64,000 nucleotides of DNA. Origin: Sphingomonas sp. SORGH_AS_0950. Lineage in GTDB: Bacteria > Pseudomonadota > Alphaproteobacteria > Sphingomonadales > Sphingomonadaceae. The translations under genes and the position numbers were made by a program. Below, in pieces: positions 8,103 through 20,829 of the stretch. The notes below the pieces were generated by a model. That model was not told the origin of the DNA. It did no database searches and saw nothing but the letters and a program-made list of their open reading frames with translations. Location of the stretch: the NCBI RefSeq assembly GCF_030818415.1, contig NZ_JAUTAE010000001.1:1056501-1120500 (forward strand), in the 5' to 3' direction. Positions within the stretch are counted from its first letter, which is position 1; every line of letters begins with the position of its first letter.

Positions 8103-9959
8103 AGCTGGGCCAGGCGATCGCACGGACGGCGACCATCGGGGCTTTGCTGGCGGCCGGAACCGGCACCGCCTTCGCCGCCGCGCCGGGAGAACCCGCGGCG
8201 GATGCCCGCGCCACCGCCTCGCCAAAGGCCCCGCCCGCCATCCCCGCGCTGCTCGATGCCGATCAAAAGGCAGGCTATGCGCGCATCTTCACCGCGATCC
8301 GCGAGAGCCGCTGGACCGATGCGCAGCTGGAGCTCGACTCGCTGAAGCCGGGCCCCCTCCACGCCATCGCCCGCGCCGAACTCTATACCGCCAAGGGATC
8401 GCCCAGGGTCGATGCCGAGCGGCTGGTCGCGCTCCTCAACGAAGCGCCCGAACTGCCCCAGGCCGAACAGCTCGCCAGGCTCGCCCGGTCGCGCGGCGCG
8501 AAGGACCTTCCCCCGCTGCCCGAGGCGCACAGCCTGATCTGGCAGGACGGCGCCCCCCGCCGCGTCCGCGCCAAGAGCGTGCGGAGCGACCAGATCGCCG
8601 CCGAACTGGCGGTGCGGATGCAGCCCTTCATCAAGGCCGATGACGGCCCCTCGGCCCAAGCCCTGCTGGAGGCGACCCAGGGCCTGTCGCCCGAGGCGCT
8701 GACCGAGTGGCAGCAGCGTGTCGCCTGGATCTATTTCCTGATGGGCGACGACGCCAATGCCCGGACCATGGCGGCCAAGGCGGCCGACGGGACCGGCGAA
8801 TGGGCGGTGCAGGGTCGCTGGACCACCGCGCTATCGGCGTGGCGGCAGAATGACTGCCAGGCCGCCGAGACCGCGTTCGAGGGTACGGCGGCGCGCGCCA
8901 CCGATGTCGACCTGCGTGCCGCCGCGCTCTATTGGGCCGCGCGCGCCGACATGGTGTGCGGCCGTCCCGACAAGGTCGAGGGGCGACTGCGCTCCGCCTC
9001 GCAGTTCCGCGAGAGCTTCTATGGCCAGCTCGCGCGCCAGGCGCTGGGGATGCGCGGCGACCGCGAGCCGCGCGGACAGCTGGTCGCGACCGACTGGGTC
9101 GCGCTCGACCGCCGCCCCAACATCCTCGTCGCCGCCGCGCTGGTCGAGATCGGCGAGACCGATCTGGCCGACCAGGTCATCCGCCAGCAGGCGCGGATCG
9201 GCCAGCCGCAGGAGTTCCGCAACCTCGTCCGCCTGGCCGAGTCGCTCGACCTTCCCGCCACGACCGTGTGGCTGGCGCACAACTGCCCGGCGGGCGTCAC
9301 CGCCACCGCCGAGGCGCGCTATCCGACGCCCAGCTGGACGCCCGACAGCGGCTGGCGGGTCGAAAAGGCGCTGGTCTATGCGCACACGCTTCAGGAAAGC
9401 GGCTTTCGCAACAAGGTGGTCAGTCCGGCGGGCGCCTATGGCCTGATGCAGATCATGCCCGCCGCCGCCACCGACTTCGCGCGCGAACGCGGCGTGTCGA
9501 TCGACCGCTCGGGCGCTGACCAAGCCGTCGACCAACATGGATATCGGCCAGCGGCATCTGGAGCGGTTGCGCGACATGACCGGCGTGACCGGCGGCCTGC
9601 TGCCCAAGGTGATCGCGGCCTATAATGCCGGCCCCAAGCCGGTCGGCGAATGGAACAGCCTGGTCCGCGACAATGGCGACCCGCTGCTCTATATCGAGAG
9701 CATCCCCTATTGGGAGACGCGCGGTTACGTGACCACGGTGCTGCGCAATTACTGGATGTACGAAGGCCAGACCGGCAAGGCCAAGTCGCCCAGCCGCGCC
9801 GCGCTGGCCCAGGGGATGTGGCCGCGCTTCCCCGGCCTTCCGGGGGCCAGTGCGGTACGGCTCCAACGGCCCAACACCGCCCAGGCGAGCCTGCCCCGCC
9901 GGACCACCATCGCGCTGAACGCGGCGGTGAACCCGCAGTCGAGCACCGCGCTGCCCTAG
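8099..9959 (+). pseudogene. Soluble lytic murein transglycosylase (Slt type), frameshifted
   Basis: The gene begins with a signal peptide (MKLGQAIARTATIGALLAAG, cleavage after AFA). A long helical domain typical of Slt70 follows, then the start of the SLT domain with the catalytic glutamate in HTLQESGF and AGAYGLMQIMP. At 9511-9513 a run GGG appears to carry one extra G. The first frame then stops at 9625 after unrelated residues, while the next frame continues the domain (MDIGQRHLERL, VIAAYNAGPKPVGEW, ESIPYWETRGYVTTVLRNY) to 9959. With one G removed the product would be 619 residues. The enzyme cleaves peptidoglycan between MurNAc and GlcNAc in the periplasm. It may be a true null allele or an assembly error. 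Confidence 0.85.
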
Positions 9960-10348
9960 GCGAATTGAGCGGGAGTGTCGGGGCCGAGGGTATCGCTTGG
10001 CCTTCGACTTCGCTCAGGCTGAACGGAAGGTGCGAGGTCCATCGCCATTTCTACCCGGTAAAGATCGACGGAGGTGTGTCTTAGGGCCGCTCGACATTCA
10101 GCGATGCCTTTCCTTCCCTCGCCCCTCGCAGAGGGGAGAGGGAAGAAGACGCAATACTGACTGTCGCCCCGCCCCCGCTGGCGTGGTCGATCACACCGCC
10201 CCTTTCCTGACAGGCCAGGCATGACGCAACCCGAATATCGCTTCCGCCCACCGGTCCCTCCCCTCCGTTCCGCCTGAGCGACGTCGAAGGCCACGCCCCT
10301 CCACCCGCCAAGCCGCCCCCGAAACCCCCGCAGAGACGTTCACCCCCC
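9960..10348. repeat. Intergenic region with dispersed repeat arms
   Basis: No convincing gene is seen here. Copies of a dispersed dyad repeat face each other: CCTTCGACTTCGCTCAGG at 10001-10018 and its inverted relative around 10262-10292. Between them lies the short structured element described at 10081-10170. Small open frames here are repeat-derived. Confidence 0.7.
10081..10170. repeat. Internally deleted copy of the 260-bp structured repeat
   Basis: The left end (TTAGGGCC.. TCGACATTCAG) and right end (GCAATACTGACTGTCG) match the ends of the full copies at 12560-12811 and 35620-35882. The middle about 170 bp is missing, leaving the hairpin CCCCTCGCAGAGGGG. Confidence 0.75.
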
Positions 10349-10876
10349 ATGCCCATCGACACGACCCGAACCTTCCTGCCCGTCCGCATCGCCGTGCTGA
10401 CCGTCTCCGACACCCGCTCGCTGGCGGAGGACCGCTCGGGCGACACGCTGGCGGGACTGCTGACCGAGGCGGGGCATGAACTCGCCGCGCGCAGCATCCT
10501 GCGTGACGATACCGACCAGATCGTCGCCCAGCTGAACCGCTGGATCGACGATGCCAGCATCGACTGTATCCTGACCACCGGCGGCACCGGCGTCACGGGG
10601 CGCGACGTCACCCCCGAGGCGGTCGAGCAGGTCGCGACCAAGATGATCCCCGGCTTCGGCGAGCTGTTCCGCTGGCTCAGCTTCCAGACGATCGGCACCT
10701 CGACCATCCAGTCGCGCGCCTGCGCCTGCGTCGCGCGCGGCACCTATATCTTCGCGCTGCCCGGATCGACCGGGGCGGTCAAGGACGCGTGGAACGGCAT
10801 CCTGCGCGACCAGCTCGACAGCCGCCACCGCCCGTGCAACTTCGTCGAGCTGATGCCCCGCCTGCTGGAACGCTGA
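10349..10876 (+). CDS. moaB: Molybdenum cofactor biosynthesis protein B
   Basis: A protein of 175 residues of the MoaB/MogA fold. It has [23 protein letters not shown] near the N-terminus and the molybdopterin-binding signature [16 protein letters not shown] at about residues 72-87. The later region [18 protein letters not shown] is also conserved. MoaB/MogA proteins adenylylate molybdopterin before molybdenum insertion; in some bacteria MoaB itself is dispensable. No other moa or moe genes lie nearby, so its partners are encoded elsewhere. A repeat-rich leader precedes it, and I see no clear promoter. Confidence 0.92.
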   Translation: MPIDTTRTFLPVRIAVLTVSDTRSLAEDRSGDTLAGLLTEAGHELAARSILRDDTDQIVAQLNRWIDDASIDCILTTGGTGVTGRDVTPEAVEQVATKMIPGFGELFRWLSFQTIGTSTIQSRACACVARGTYIFALPGSTGAVKDAWNGILRDQLDSRHRPCNFVELMPRLLER

Positions 10877-10882
10877 CCGGCG

Positions 10883-11215
10883 TCAATCCGCCTGCATCAC
10901 GGCCAGCTCATGCCCGTCGACATCGCGAAAATGAAAGCGCCGCCCGCCCGGAAAGGCGAAGATCGGCACCACGATCATCCCGCCCGCCGCCTCGACCGCC
11001 GAGAGCGTCGCCTCCAGCGCCTCGACCCGGATGACGGGCAGCAGCGCCTTCACCTTTTCGGGTGAGGCGTCCAGCCCGACATCGGTATCCCCGCTCATGG
11101 TCGCGGCATAGTCCGGTCCGAAATCGGTGAAGCGCCAGCCGAACGCCTCGGCATAGAAACGCTTCGCCGCCGCCCGGTCCCCGACCGGCAGTTCGAGATA
11201 GTCCAGACGCGCCAT
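10883..11215 (-). CDS. VOC family protein (glyoxalase/bleomycin resistance fold)
   Basis: A protein of 110 residues, a single vicinal oxygen chelate module. Typical elements are LDYLELPVGDRAAAKRFYAEAFGW at the N-terminus, VGLDASPEK in the middle and FPGGRRFHFRDVDGHELAVMQ at the end, with the usual last-strand metal ligand region. Members bind a divalent metal and act on small substrates or simply bind drugs. No substrate can be assigned. It converges on moaB with a gap of only 6 bases. Confidence 0.85.
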   Translation of the reverse strand: MARLDYLELPVGDRAAAKRFYAEAFGWRFTDFGPDYAATMSGDTDVGLDASPEKVKALLPVIRVEALEATLSAVEAAGGMIVVPIFAFPGGRRFHFRDVDGHELAVMQAD

Positions 11216-11268
11216 GACCCGACTCCTTCGTTCTTGCTATGTTCCATTTCTTGCCCTAGTTTCGGGCG

Positions 11269-12351
11269 ATGGGCAAGCGCGATATGGCCAGGCAGACTCA
11301 ACGCGGCGCGACGGTCAACGCGACCAGCGCCCGTTTCGCCTTGCCGCAGGTCATGGCGGACGGCGACTGGCTCGACATGCAGGATCAGGTCGATGGCGCC
11401 CCGCCCCCCTTGCGGACCAGCGTGACCGTCGAGCGGCCGCGTACGGTCCTGAGCCGCAACAGCTCGCCCGACGTGCCGTTCGACCGCTCGATCAACCCCT
11501 ATCGCGGCTGCGAGCATGGCTGCATCTATTGCTTCGCGCGGCCCAGCCACGCCTATCACGACCTGTCGCCGGGGCTGGATTTCGAAAGCCGGCTGTTCGC
11601 CAAGCCGAACGCTGCCGAATTGCTGCGCGCCGAACTGGCCAGGCCCGGCTACCGCGTCGCGCCGATCGCGCTGGGCACCAACACCGACCCCTATCAGCCG
11701 ATCGAGGGCGAATGGCGGATCACGCGCGACATTCTGGGCGTGCTGGCGGAGACGAACCATCCGCTGGCGATCACCACCAAATCGGACCGCGTCGTGCGCG
11801 ACATCGACATTCTGGCCCCGATGGCGGCCCGAAGGCTGGCGACGGTGTGCGTGTCGATCACCTCGCTCGACGCCAAGGTCGCGCGCACGGTCGAGCCCCG
11901 CGCGCCGACGCCCGAGCGGCGGCTGGCGGCGGTGGCGAAGCTGGCGGCGGCGGGCATCCCCACCTATGTCTCGATCGCGCCGGTCATCCCCGCGATCACC
12001 GATCACGAGATCGAGCATCTGATCGCCCGCGCCGCCGAGGCGGGGGCGCGCCATGCCTTCTTCATCCCCGTCCGCCTGCCGCACGAGGTCGCGCCCCTGT
12101 TCCGCGCCTGGCTGGACACGCATTTCCCCGAGCGCGCGGGCAAGGTGATGGCGATCATCCAGTCGTTGCGCGGGGGACGCGACAATGATCCCGATTTCTT
12201 CACCCGGATGCGCGGGCAAGGCCCCTGGGCGGAGTTGCTGCGCGTCCGCTTCCACCGCGCCTGTCGGTTGCACGGCCTCAATCGCGACCGGCCGCCGCTC
12301 GACACCGGCCAGTTCCGTCCGCCGAGCGGCCCGCAGGGCGAGCTGTTCTGA
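11269..12351 (+). CDS. PA0069-type radical SAM protein
   Basis: A protein of 360 residues. The cluster-binding motif is RGCEHGCIYCFARPSHAY with cysteines at residues 81, 85 and 88 (CxxxCxxC), as in spore photoproduct lyase-like radical SAM proteins. DFESRLFAKPNAAELLRAEL and ALGTNTDPYQPIEG follow, both typical of the PA0069 family. These proteins bind a 4Fe-4S cluster and cleave S-adenosylmethionine; the family's reaction is not known to me. It stands alone, divergent from the VOC gene. The C-terminal tail after residue 330 is probably disordered. Confidence 0.88.
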   Translation: MGKRDMARQTQRGATVNATSARFALPQVMADGDWLDMQDQVDGAPPPLRTSVTVERPRTVLSRNSSPDVPFDRSINPYRGCEHGCIYCFARPSHAYHDLSPGLDFESRLFAKPNAAELLRAELARPGYRVAPIALGTNTDPYQPIEGEWRITRDILGVLAETNHPLAITTKSDRVVRDIDILAPMAARRLATVCVSITSLDAKVARTVEPRAPTPERRLAAVAKLAAAGIPTYVSIAPVIPAITDHEIEHLIARAAEAGARHAFFIPVRLPHEVAPLFRAWLDTHFPERAGKVMAIIQSLRGGRDNDPDFFTRMRGQGPWAELLRVRFHRACRLHGLNRDRPPLDTGQFRPPSGPQGELF

Positions 12352-12399
12352 GGATCATCCCGCTTTGCCCGCGCGTTGGGGCCGGGAAGGAGAGCGACG

Positions 12400-12534
12400 A
12401 TGATCCACGACCCCGAACAGACCCCGCCCGAACAGGTGCCGAACGAGGACGAGGCCGACAGCTCCGGTGGCGGCTATGGCAATCATGGCGAAGCGGGCGA
12501 AGAAGAGCAGGATCGCCGCGAGGTCGGCGGCTGA
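12400..12534 (+). CDS. Small acidic hypothetical protein
   Basis: A 44-codon frame (start MIHDPEQTPPEQVPNEDEAD) with a good ribosome binding site (GGAAGGAGAG, 5-6 bases before ATG). The product is very acidic and glycine-rich (SSGGGYGNHGEAGEEEQD), with no hydrophobic core, so it is likely disordered. I recognise no family. The strong ribosome binding site and sensible codon use support expression. It follows the radical SAM gene by 48 bases and could be cotranscribed with it. Confidence 0.5.
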   Translation: MIHDPEQTPPEQVPNEDEADSSGGGYGNHGEAGEEEQDRREVGG

Positions 12535-12559
12535 GGTTGACTGCCTCACCACCCGAACA

Positions 12560-12811
12560 ATATTCAGCGATACCTTTCCCTCCCTCGCCCCTCGCAGAGG
12601 GGAGAGGGTTGCGCAGACTTGGCCTTTGCGGAAGCAAAGGCTTAGTCGGAGCTGGGTGAGGGGTAGGCGCTCGCGAAGCGAGCGCGCGAGCCTTTGGGCT
12701 CGCTCAACCCCTCACCCAAGCTGCGCTAGCCAGCAGGCTGGCAAGCTTCGCTAACCCTCTCCCCTGTCCAGGGGAGAGGGAAGAGGACGCAATACTAAAT
12801 GTCGATCCGCC
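12560..12811. repeat. Structured 260-bp repeat, copy A
   Basis: It is closely similar over its full length to the reverse complement of 35620-35882. It is built of nested hairpins: CCCCTCGCAGAGGGG; CTTTGCGGAAGCAAAG; a GGGTGAGGGGT arm pairing with ACCCCTCACCC around a GCTCGCGAAGCGAGC hairpin; GCCAGCAGGCTGGC; and CCCTCTCCCCTGTCCAGGGG. The ends are related inverted repeats (TCGACATT motif). It has no coding potential and abuts the dnaE stop codon. Confidence 0.85.
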
Positions 12812-16303
<3,492 letters not shown>

Positions 16304-16401
16304 GCACCCTTACGCCAAGCGACATGATTCGACCAGCACGGAACCCCGGCCAAAGGGAGTCGTTACGCCAACAGAATATTTTGATCTCGCTCAAGGACGT
16401 G

Positions 16402-16971
16402 ATGATGACCGATACGGACCGTTCTTTTGCCGCCTCGCTTCGGCCCGGTGCCGGATGGGGCTGGATTCTGGCTTACGGCATCCTGTCGGCGTTGCTGGGT
16501 CTGGCGGCGTTCCTGTTCCCGGTGCCCGCCACCTTCGCCGCGACGCTGGTGATCGGCGCGTTCCTCATCGCCTCGGGGCTGGTGTCGATCGGTGCCGGTA
16601 TCTTCGGCAAGGGGCATGAAGGGCGCGGCTATGCGATCGGCTTCGGGATCGTGTCGCTGGTCATCGGGCTGATCATGGCGTTCGAGCCCGCGACCGGGGC
16701 GATCTCGATCACGCTGCTGATCGCGGCGTGGCTGGGCTTGCGCGGCGTGCTGGAAATCGGGCTGGGCGCGCGGATGCGGCGGCGGCGCGGCTGGATGATC
16801 GCGCTGGGCGTGCTGAACATCATCCTGGCGCTGTTCGTGCTGGTGACGCTGCCATGGAGCGCGATGACGCTGCCGGGCTATATTCTGGGGCTCAGCTTCC
16901 TGTTCGGCGGGATCACCTCCATCGCCTCGGCACTGGATCACAAGAAGGGGGCGAGTGCGTTTTCGCTTTGA
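16402..16971 (+). CDS. HdeD family membrane protein (DUF308)
   Basis: A protein of 189 residues with six predicted membrane helices in pairs (WILAYGILSALLGLAAFLF, TFAATLVIGAFLIASGLVSI, GIVSLVIGLIMAF, SITLLIAAWLGLRGVLEI, MIALGVLNIILALFVLVTL and GYILGLSFLFGGITSIASAL), the pattern of DUF308/HdeD. HdeD in E. coli contributes to acid resistance; the molecular role is unclear. Of two adjacent ATGs (16402, 16405), either could be used; AAGGA lies just upstream. An in-frame ATG at 16324 would add a poorly conserved tail. Confidence 0.85.
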   Translation: MMTDTDRSFAASLRPGAGWGWILAYGILSALLGLAAFLFPVPATFAATLVIGAFLIASGLVSIGAGIFGKGHEGRGYAIGFGIVSLVIGLIMAFEPATGAISITLLIAAWLGLRGVLEIGLGARMRRRRGWMIALGVLNIILALFVLVTLPWSAMTLPGYILGLSFLFGGITSIASALDHKKGASAFSL

Positions 16972-17252
16972 GGCCCTTGGCCTTCGACTTCGCTCAGGCT
17001 GAACGGTGGTTCGGGCCACCTCCCGTTCACGCCGGGCGAAGTTGAAGCGTAAGCTGGGAGCGTCGCCCGGAACATCGTCCATCCCTTGGCCTTCGACTTC
17101 GCTCAGGCCGAACGGCGGTAGGGTAAGGTCGTAAACTCCGTTCGCGCTGAGCGAAGTCGAAGCGCACGCCCGGACATCCGCCAAGCAGCGCTACTTGCTC
17201 ACTGGCCTCCGACTGAACGTGGGTCGGGTTTAAACCCGACCACCTGTGAGAC
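16972..17252. repeat. Intergenic repeat cluster
   Basis: Four arms of the dispersed dyad repeat: forward arms at 16981-17006 and 17090-17115 (CTTCGACTTCGCTCAGG) and inverted arms near 17034-17050 and 17138-17168 (GCTGAGCGAAGTCGAAG). It also contains the short palindrome GGGTTTAAACCC at 17226-17237. I see no gene. Confidence 0.75.
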
Positions 17253-17732
17253 CTAGAGGAGCCCCTCAATATCGCGCGCCAGATCCTCCGGCTTGGTCGT
17301 CGGGGCATAGCGGCCGACCACCTTGCCCGACCGATCCACCAGGAACTTGGTGAAGTTCCACTTGATCGCCTTGGTCCCCAGCAACCCCGGCGCTTGCCCC
17401 TTCAGCCACCCGAACAACGGATCGGCGCCTTCGCCATTGACCTCGACCTTCGCCATCACCGGGAAGGTCACGTCATAGGTCAGCAAACAGAAATTCGCGA
17501 TCTCCGCCGCGTCGCCCGGCTCCTGCGCGCCGAACTGGTTGCAGGGAAAGCCCAACACCGTCAGCCCCTGCGCCGCATAGCGACGATGCAGCATCTCCAG
17601 CCCTTCATATTGCGGGGTGAAGCCGCATTTCGACGCGGTGTTGACCACCAGCAGCACGCGCCCGGCATAGGCCGCCATGGCGACCGGCGTGCCGTCCGCC
17701 GCCCGGACGGTGAAATCGCCAATCCCGCTCAT
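17253..17732 (-). CDS. Glutathione peroxidase
   Basis: A protein of 159 residues of the thioredoxin-fold GPx family. The peroxidatic cysteine is Cys36 in VVNTASKCGFTPQYEGLE. The second signature is LGFPCNQFGAQEPG, and the catalytic Trp-Asn lies in KWNFTKFLVDR. It reduces peroxides with glutathione or thioredoxin in the cytoplasm. The ATG at 17732 overlaps the stop of the GNAT gene (ATGA), so it is translationally coupled as the last gene of the lolC-lolD-GNAT-gpx unit. Confidence 0.93.
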   Translation of the reverse strand: MSGIGDFTVRAADGTPVAMAAYAGRVLLVVNTASKCGFTPQYEGLEMLHRRYAAQGLTVLGFPCNQFGAQEPGDAAEIANFCLLTYDVTFPVMAKVEVNGEGADPLFGWLKGQAPGLLGTKAIKWNFTKFLVDRSGKVVGRYAPTTKPEDLARDIEGLL

Positions 17733-18322
17733 CGATGCTTGCCCAGCAGATAGTCCAGATTGGCGCGCACGCCGGGCCACTCGCGGTCGATGATCGAATA
17801 GACGACGCTGTCGCGGATGCGTCCGTCCGCCATGACCTGATGCCCGCGCAGCACGCCGTCCTTCTTGGCGCCCAGCCGCTCGATCGCCGCCTGGCTGCGC
17901 TTGTTGAGCGAATCGGTGCGGATCTGGATCGCCTGACACTCCATCACCTCAAAGGCATGGGCCAGCAGCATCCGCTTCGCCTCGGTATTGACGCCGGTCC
18001 GCTGGACGCGCGTGGCGTAGAAGGTGCCGCCGATCTCCAGCCGCCGATGCTGCGGCGCCATCCGCATATAGCGGGTCGTGCCGACCACCGCGCCGTCCGG
18101 CGTCTCGACCGTGAAGAGCAGCGCACGGCCGACATCGCGCTCCTTGAGCGCCGCCGCCAGCCAGCGCTCGGGCGTCTTCATCATCGAGACATTGGCGTAG
18201 AAGATGTTCCAGAGCTCGCCCTCCCGCGCGGCCTCGACCAGCGCGGGCAGATCGGCCTCGACGAAGGGGCGCAAGCGAACGTGGCGGCCGGTCAGCGTCG
18301 GCGTCTCGCTCCAGACGCTCAT
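17729..18322 (-). CDS. GNAT family N-acetyltransferase (RimJ/RimL type)
   Basis: A protein of 197 residues. [23 protein letters not shown] opens the acetyltransferase fold. [26 protein letters not shown] is the acetyl-CoA binding region, and [30 protein letters not shown] is the C-terminal motif of RimJ/RimL-like enzymes. It probably acetylates an amino group on a protein or small molecule; the substrate is unknown. It overlaps by 4 bases both lolD upstream and the peroxidase gene downstream. Confidence 0.88.
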   Translation of the reverse strand: MSVWSETPTLTGRHVRLRPFVEADLPALVEAAREGELWNIFYANVSMMKTPERWLAAALKERDVGRALLFTVETPDGAVVGTTRYMRMAPQHRRLEIGGTFYATRVQRTGVNTEAKRMLLAHAFEVMECQAIQIRTDSLNKRSQAAIERLGAKKDGVLRGHQVMADGRIRDSVVYSIIDREWPGVRANLDYLLGKHR

Positions 18323-19038
18323 TGCAGGCGGCCTTCGTGGAGGCGCACCACCCGGTCCATCTTGAGCGCCAGCCGCTCGTTATGCGTCGCGACCAACGCC
18401 GCCGAGCCCTCGCCGCGCACCAGCCGCAGGAATTCGGCCAGCACGACCTCGGAGGTGTGTTCGTCCAGATTGCCGGTCGGCTCGTCGGCCAGCACCAGCG
18501 GCGGCTGGTTGGCGAGCGCGCGGGCGACCGCCACGCGCTGCTGCTCGCCGCCCGACAGCTGGCTCGGCCGATGGGTCAGCCGGTGGCCGAGGCCGAGTGC
18601 GGTCAGCAGCCCCCTGGCCCGCATATCGGCGGCGGCGGGCAGCTTGCCCTGCACCAGTTGCGGCAGGACGACATTCTCGATCGCGTTGAAATCGGGCAGC
18701 AGGTGGTGGAACTGATAGACGAAGCCCAGATAATCGCGCCGCGCGATGGTCCGGCCATGCGAGTCGAGCTTCGACACCTCCTCCCCCGCGATCCGGATCG
18801 AGCCGGAGAAACCGCCCTCCAGCAAGCCGACCGCCTGGAGCAGCGTCGACTTGCCCGAACCCGAGGGGCCCAGAAGCGCCACGATCTCACCCGGCGCGAC
18901 GGCCAGGTCGACGCCGCGCAGCACCTCGATCGTCTGCCCGCCCTGGGTGAAGCTGCGCGAGAGCCCGCGCGTCTCCAGAACCGGCTCGGCGGTGCGGGGG
19001 GCGACGGCATCGCCCATTCGGATGATCGGATCATTCAT
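18319..19038 (-). CDS. lolD: Lipoprotein-releasing ABC transporter ATP-binding protein
   Basis: A protein of 239 residues. Walker A is [13 protein letters not shown] at about residues 57-69, the signature is [15 protein letters not shown], Walker B is [12 protein letters not shown], and the switch histidine lies in [10 protein letters not shown]. With the LolC/E-type permease it releases mature lipoproteins from the inner membrane to LolA for transport to the outer membrane. It overlaps the permease gene by 8 bases, which supports the pairing. Confidence 0.94.
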   Translation of the reverse strand: MNDPIIRMGDAVAPRTAEPVLETRGLSRSFTQGGQTIEVLRGVDLAVAPGEIVALLGPSGSGKSTLLQAVGLLEGGFSGSIRIAGEEVSKLDSHGRTIARRDYLGFVYQFHHLLPDFNAIENVVLPQLVQGKLPAAADMRARGLLTALGLGHRLTHRPSQLSGGEQQRVAVARALANQPPLVLADEPTGNLDEHTSEVVLAEFLRLVRGEGSAALVATHNERLALKMDRVVRLHEGRLQ

Positions 19039-20281
19039 AACGCAGCACCTGCACCGGGTCCGTGCTCGCCGCCTTCCAGGCGGGGTAGAGCGTGGCGAGG
19101 AAGGAGAAGACCAGCGCCATCGACGCGATCACGATGATCTCCACGGGGTCGGTCTTGGACGGCAGCTCGGTCAAATAGCGGATCGAGGGGTCCCACAGAT
19201 TCTGCCCCGTCACGAACTGGACGAAGTTCACCACGCCTTGGCGATAGAATAGGAACACCGCGCCCAGCGCCAGCCCCGCGATCGTGCCCAGCGCACCGAT
19301 CGTCGTGCCCACCGTCATGAAGATGCGCATCAACCCGCCGCGCGTCGCGCCCATCGTTCGCAGGATCGCGATGTCGCGCGTCTTGGCGCGGACGAGCATG
19401 ATCAGCGAGGACAGGATGTTGAACACCGCGACCAGGATGATGATCGACAGCACGGTGAACATCGCCACCCGCTCGACCGCCAGCGCCTCGAACAGCTGCG
19501 CGTTCATCGTCCGCCAGTCGGCGATCACCGCGCGCCCGCCCAGCTTGTCGGCTAGCGGCGCGAGGATCTGCCCCACCCGGTCGGCGTCCACCGTCTGGAT
19601 TTCGACCATGCCGACCGTGTCGCCCATCAGGAGCAGCGTCTGCGCATCCTCGATCGGCATGATGACATAGGCCTTGTCATAGTCGTACACCCCGATCTCG
19701 AAGATCGCGCCGACCGTATAGCTGACGATGCGCGGCACCGTGCCGAAGGGGGTGGTCTGCCCTTGCGGACTGATCAGCGAAATCTCCGAGCCGACCTGCG
19801 CGCCCAGCGCCTCCGCCAGTCGGCTGCCGATCGCGATCCGGCCGCTGCCCGGCGTGATGCTGTTCAGATTGCCCATGATGATCTTGGAGCGGATCGCCGA
19901 ATTGCCCCGGATGTCCTGCACCCGCATGCCGCGCACCAGCACCGCCTCGACCCGGCCGTTATAGCTGGACATCAGCGGCTGCTCGATCATCGGCACCGCG
20001 CTGGTCACCCCCGGCGTCGCCCTGGCCTCGCGCACGATGTCGCGCCAGTCGGGCAGGCGCCCGCCCACCCCCTGCACCACCGCATGGCCGTTCAGCCCGA
20101 CGATCTTGTCGAACAGCTCGGCGCGAAAGCCGTTCATCACGCTCATGACGATGACGAGCGCGGCGACGCCCAGCATGACTGCGACCAGGCTGATCGAGGC
20201 GACGAGGAAGATGAACGCCTCTCCCTTGCCCGGCAGCAGATAGCGCCGGGCGATCATCCGTTCATAGCGTGACAGGATCAT
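19031..20281 (-). CDS. lolC: Lipoprotein-releasing ABC transporter permease (LolC/LolE family)
   Basis: A protein of 416 residues starting [23 protein letters not shown]. One membrane helix near residues 20-45 ([23 protein letters not shown]) is followed by a large periplasmic domain. Three C-terminal helices form the FtsX domain ([56 protein letters not shown]). Only one such permease is present here, so it probably works as a homodimer, as in bacteria with a single LolF-type subunit. Codons upstream of 20281 lack conserved character. Confidence 0.93.
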   Translation of the reverse strand: MILSRYERMIARRYLLPGKGEAFIFLVASISLVAVMLGVAALVIVMSVMNGFRAELFDKIVGLNGHAVVQGVGGRLPDWRDIVREARATPGVTSAVPMIEQPLMSSYNGRVEAVLVRGMRVQDIRGNSAIRSKIIMGNLNSITPGSGRIAIGSRLAEALGAQVGSEISLISPQGQTTPFGTVPRIVSYTVGAIFEIGVYDYDKAYVIMPIEDAQTLLLMGDTVGMVEIQTVDADRVGQILAPLADKLGGRAVIADWRTMNAQLFEALAVERVAMFTVLSIIILVAVFNILSSLIMLVRAKTRDIAILRTMGATRGGLMRIFMTVGTTIGALGTIAGLALGAVFLFYRQGVVNFVQFVTGQNLWDPSIRYLTELPSKTDPVEIIVIASMALVFSFLATLYPAWKAASTDPVQVLRYE

Positions 20282-20449
20282 TGATGTCCGATCGATCCGT
20301 GGAGAAACTGATAAGCCCAGCGGCTGTACGGGCGGCGTCCGGCGGTGGCAATGCCGCGCCCGGTTCCGGCGGCCAAACGGCCGACTCGCCGCATTGTTGC
20401 GCGACGGCCACACAAGCCCCGCAATCGTAGCATCGATGCCGCAAGAGGG

Positions 20450-20575
20450 ATGACAAGCCCCGCCATCCTAACGTACCACAATCTCACTGAGACACAGGCA
20501 GCAACGGCCGTGGTTCGGGGATTGCTCCAACGCTCACCCAAAGAGGTTGATGCGGGAGCGGGAAAAGGGGGCTGA
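20450..20575 (+). CDS. Possible 41-residue peptide (MTSPAILTYHNLTETQ)
   Basis: A short frame beginning ATG at 20450 and ending TGA at 20573-20575, followed 17 bases later by a terminator hairpin. The composition (a mix of Thr, Ala, Val and a basic tail) is not repeat-derived. A purine stretch AAGAGGG touches the ATG, so spacing for ribosome binding is poor. It may instead be part of a small untranslated RNA. I recognise no family. Confidence 0.25.
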   Translation: MTSPAILTYHNLTETQAATAVVRGLLQRSPKEVDAGAGKGG

Positions 20576-20591
20576 CGAGCGATCGTCACGC

Positions 20592-20626
20592 AGGCGCCCG
20601 GATCGGAAACGGTCCGGGCGTTTGTC
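20592..20626 (+). terminator. Rho-independent terminator candidate
   Basis: Stem CGCCCGGA (20595-20602) with TCCGGGCG (20613-20620), then TTTGTC. It points to a plus-strand transcript ending here, which no known gene explains. Confidence 0.6.
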
Positions 20627-20770
20627 ATTGGGGCCTCGTCGCGCATCGCTCCATCGAAAAGCCGCCGGAACCGGCTGAGAAACGGGGAGCTTCCAAACTC
20701 CGTTTCCAGATGCCGGCCCGGCGCCCGTTCACGGGACTGTCGCTATACCAGATCAAGATGAACCGAATGT

Positions 20771-20824
20771 GGACGAATCCTGTGATTCGTCCCCTTCGAT
20801 CCTCCCCACCACCGATGGGGAGGA
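20771..20824 (-). terminator. Tandem hairpins after the TonB receptor gene
   Basis: TCCTCCCC (20800-20807) pairs with GGGGAGGA (20817-20824), starting 6 bases after the receptor stop codon. A second perfect stem, GGACGAATC (20771-20779) with GATTCGTCC (20784-20792), follows. Together they are likely to end the minus-strand transcript, although no clean T run is visible. Confidence 0.5.
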
Positions 20825-20829
20825 ATGGG

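Larger units (their letters stand above)
20282..20829. other. Intergenic region between lolC and the TonB receptor gene
   Basis: 548 bases. It holds the lolC upstream region, a possible 41-codon frame with a terminator (20450-20626), and paired hairpins downstream of the receptor gene (20771-20824). No conserved gene is recognised. Confidence 0.6.
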
